Source: a virus. From it: a stretch of 59,107 bases of DNA. The stretch spans positions 1 through 59,107 of IMG/VR virus record IMGVR_UViG_3300024346_000067. One strand, written 5' to 3'. Made by a program: the position numbers and the translations under genes. Below are positions 56,826 through 59,107 of this stretch, in pieces (position 1 is the first letter of the stretch; each line of letters starts with the position of its first letter). The notes beneath the pieces are model-generated. The model did no database searches, was not told the origin of the DNA, and was given only the letters and a program-made list of their open reading frames with translations.

Positions 56826-59107
56826 ATGCCAAGTTACTTAGACTTTGATTCAACCAAAAATTTTAGAGATAAAATACTAGGTAAAACGTTAAATAGACCA
56901 AATGGTCCACAAACGTTTACCAAGACAGACTATGGTGTGCAAAATACAAGTGATATTGCAAATAAGGATTTAGACAATGTTGACACTAATAGAGGTAATG
57001 ATTTATTAATACCACAGAATTCCAACACATTTAAGCCTGAAATTTACACAATTAAAGAGGATTTAAATACATTACCAAGAAGGTCTAATTTAAACCTATA
57101 TCCATATTTTCCAACTAATGGAGAATCATATAATTTGATTGGAATAATGAATACAGACCAATATGAAATGGAGTCTGAATTATTCAAATTTGCGGCAAAT
57201 AACATTAAAAACAATACAGATGGTCCTGTATATTCAAGAATTGCTCAAAATGTTGCAAAAAACACTTTAGGTAGAGTTAGAATTCTTGATGCGTTAAATG
57301 GTAATACAACCACTGCGGTAAACATTATCACAGGTAGGGAACCCTTAATTGAATCAAATTATAAAATTACGGTTGATAATACATTAAGTATTCCGGGTCA
57401 AGCTGCAAATTTTTTGGAGATTGTATCTGGTATCCAATTACCGTTCTCAACAATACCTGGAGATTACCTTAGTGATCCATCAAATCCAATCAATTACAGA
57501 CCTGTGGCTTCCACGGAGTTAGGTAAACTATATCAAGATGTGACTGGAGCTTTAGGTTCGTTAATTGGAATAAAAAGACGTCCTAAATTAGATAGAAAAC
57601 CTTCTGACCTATTGATTGAACATATGGGTCAAGGACAGAAAAATAGATTATTTGATTTGTTGTCATTTTCAAAATATTCACCAAATTACACAACAACCGC
57701 TAGATCACAAAACACATCAAAAATATTCAGTTATGTTGATAAAGCAGCACAAGGTGTTAAAAATCTATTAGGGTTAGAGGCACCAAAAGGTATTGCATAT
57801 ATTGGTGACGATAGAGGAGAGGATGTGAAATATGCGATGAATGATTTTAATGATAGACCTGTTAGAAGTAGTTACTATTTAACACTATTATTTGATGAGG
57901 TGTCAGCAAATTTATTTCACTCAACTAAAAATTATACAGAAGGTGGTTCAGTTGGTGGTAAATTATCATGGATTAGTAAAAACTCTAAAAATGAGTTAGG
58001 CGCTAATAACCAACAATATGCTGATAGTGCTTCAGCATTAACAGAATCCTTATCAACAAAATACGATTTTAGGTCAGATTCCATATTAGGAATTACACAA
58101 GAAATATTAGATTCAATGCCATCAGATGGTGGCGCCGCTCGTTCACATGTTGCAAATGTAATAGACCAAACAAGTAGAATATTCCAAGACGGTGATATTA
58201 AAATATCACGAGGTTCTGCAATTAAGTATACCGATAAGTACGGTGGTGAAAAGGGTGTTGAATATTGTAGAGTTTGGACAAAAGATAGACCATATTCACA
58301 TCTTTCAGACACAATGAAAAGAACGTCAATCATTAGAAAATATGACGGAAGTGTAATGGGTGGTGGAAGTAGACCTTGGAATTTGAATATTGGACCGATG
58401 TCAAATGGTAGAAAATCATTTGATAATTCAACAAACATTAAAGATGGACAAGCTAAAAAGTACATGTTTTCTTTTGAAAATTTAGCGTGGAAATCGTCAA
58501 ATAGAGATGGATTTAGAGTTTCAGACTTACCCGTTTGTGAAAGAGGTCCAAATGGTGGTCGTGTTATGTGGTTTCCACCTTATGATTTAAAGGTAAGTGA
58601 ACAAAACGCCGCTAGATGGGAAGAAAATTCATTTTTAGGAAGACCTGAACCAATATACACATATCAAAACACAGCAAGAAGTGGACAAGTTTCATTTAAA
58701 GTTGTTGTTGACCACCCAAGTATTTTAAATCTTTTAGTAAGAGAACATTTTGGTGGAATGAGTGATGAAGAATCTGAAAATTATATTAATGCATTTTTTG
58801 CTGGATGTAAAGATGAGGATTTTTATAGTTTAATTCAAAAATACACACAATTAGATCAGAATGATGTAAACAATATTAAGGCGTATTTGAATGCGGGTTC
58901 ACCTAAAGAGATTATTAAAAAATTCAAATATACATCAGAGGATGTTAAAATATCAAAACCAGATACAAATTCAGAAAAAACTAATCAACCAGCACCATTT
59001 GAAAAACAATTCTATTTTGATAATGATTTTCCAAAAGCTGGTGGTGACGATGAAAAATCAAGTCAAACATATTCACAATTATTTGCTGCTTATTCAGGAA
59101 AAAGTAT
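56826..59107 (+). CDS. Large baseplate-like protein (3' end beyond window)
   Basis: The frame is open from ATG 56826 to the window end (760 codons without stop). The N-terminal part has YLDFDSTKNFRDKILGKTLN; the later part has FSFENLAWKSSNRDGFRVSD, RVMWFPPYDLKVSEQNAARW and GRPEPIYTYQNTARSGQVSF, the last resembling a domain recurrent in large-phage baseplate and contractile-injection proteins. The SGQVSFKVVVDHPSILNLLV segment is a recurrent tail-protein ending region (quoted in short). It follows the tape measure gene, as baseplate hub proteins do in T4-like phages. No T4 gene number can be given. Confidence 0.65.
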   Translation, partial: MPSYLDFDSTKNFRDKILGKTLNRPNGPQTFTKTDYGVQNTSDIANKDLDNVDTNRGNDLLIPQNSNTFKPEIYTIKEDLNTLPRRSNLNLYPYFPTNGESYNLIGIMNTDQYEMESELFKFAANNIKNNTDGPVYSRIAQNVAKNTLGRVRILDALNGNTTTAVNIITGREPLIESNYKITVDNTLSIPGQAANFLEIVSGIQLPFSTIPGDYLSDPSNPINYRPVASTELGKLYQDVTGALGSLIGIKRRPKLDRKPSDLLIEHMGQGQKNRLFDLLSFSKYSPNYTTTARSQNTSKIFSYVDKAAQGVKNLLGLEAPKGIAYIGDDRGEDVKYAMNDFNDRPVRSSYYLTLLFDEVSANLFHSTKNYTEGGSVGGKLSWISKNSKNELGANNQQYADSASALTESLSTKYDFRSDSILGITQEILDSMPSDGGAARSHVANVIDQTSRIFQDGDIKISRGSAIKYTDKYGGEKGVEYCRVWTKDRPYSHLSDTMKRTSIIRKYDGSVMGGGSRPWNLNIGPMSNGRKSFDNSTNIKDGQAKKYMFSFENLAWKSSNRDGFRVSDLPVCERGPNGGRVMWFPPYDLKVSEQNAARWEENSFLGRPEPIYTYQNTARSGQVSFKVVVDHPSILNLLVREHFGGMSDEESENYINAFFAGCKDEDFYSLIQKYTQLDQNDVNNIKAYLNAGSPKEIIKKFKYTSEDVKISKPDTNSEKTNQPAPFEKQFYFDNDFPKAGGDDEKSSQTYSQLFAAYSGKS

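Noticed and set aside
57932-58465. 177-codon minus-strand frame inside the last gene
   Set aside because: Shadow of the plus-strand baseplate-like gene, which stays open across it with recognisable protein motifs.
1-59107. CRISPR arrays, insertion sequences and tRNA genes
   Set aside because: No regularly spaced repeats, transposase motifs or cloverleaf-like sequences with CCA-type ends were recognised; a dedicated tRNA search was not possible by eye.

Overview
The window is part of the genome of a large, tailed, T4-like phage (contractile-tail myovirus) that probably infects a member of the Bacteroidota. The T4-type virion genes are recognisable: large terminase (gp17), portal (gp20), prohead protease (gp21), scaffold (gp22-like), major capsid protein (gp23), neck and tail-completion proteins (gp13-, gp14-, gp15-like), sheath (gp18), tube (gp19), gp26-like baseplate/chaperone protein, tape measure and a gp5-like spike. 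A family B DNA polymerase and a gp55-like late sigma factor are also present. Four things point to a Bacteroidota host: AT-rich leaders without Shine-Dalgarno sequences, two promoters matching the Bacteroidota TTTG / TAnnTTTG pattern, a phage-encoded ribosomal protein bS21 of the Bacteroidota type, and signal peptides ending FGQ. The window is smaller than a whole genome (no small terminase, most baseplate wedge genes missing, both ends cut through genes).

Layout. 0-1.7 kb (+): the end of one gene and all of a second gene for secreted, outer-membrane-barrel-like proteins. 1.7-7.0 kb (-): an RNA-repair cluster (cyclic-phosphate receiver domain, Rnl1-type RNA ligase, kinase-only polynucleotide kinase), a small lipoprotein and a ClpC-like AAA+ unfoldase. 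7.1-8.9 kb (+): Hsp20 chaperone, two KTSC-domain proteins and a nucleotidyltransferase. 8.9-21.5 kb (+): head module, with acidic proteins of unknown role, terminase, portal, protease, scaffold and capsid, interrupted by the bS21 gene on the minus strand. 21.6-22.3 kb (+): a small protein and dCMP deaminase. 22.3-40.2 kb (-): candidate internal virion proteins, tail/baseplate proteins, gp55-like sigma, three glycosyltransferases, an HAD-like protein, PhoH, dUTPase and many small unknowns. 40.2-45.5 kb (+): a PT-repeat fibre-like protein, a BppU-like protein and DNA polymerase. 45.5-48.6 kb: gp13-like neck protein and SNF2 helicase on minus, one small gene on plus. 48.6-59.1 kb (+): gp14-like, gp15-like, sheath, tube, gp26-like, tape measure and a large baseplate-like gene cut by the window end.

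How it fits together. The octamer TATTTATA (or TATTTATT) stands directly upstream of most virion transcription units on both strands. It is the exact reverse complement of the T4 late promoter TATAAATA, and with the gp55-like factor it makes a credible late-promoter system. Non-virion units (clp, lipoprotein) instead carry host-type promoters. The most notable items are: a conserved gp26-like coding extension reachable only by a frameshift just before the tape measure; a parS-like palindrome in the only long gene-free stretch (53.1-53.4 kb); a phage bS21 that keeps a tyrosine at position 54 but lacks a Shine-Dalgarno; the cREC/ligase/kinase RNA-repair set; and recurring N-terminal peptides ending in [IL]xE that look like capsid-targeting, protease-cleaved sequences.
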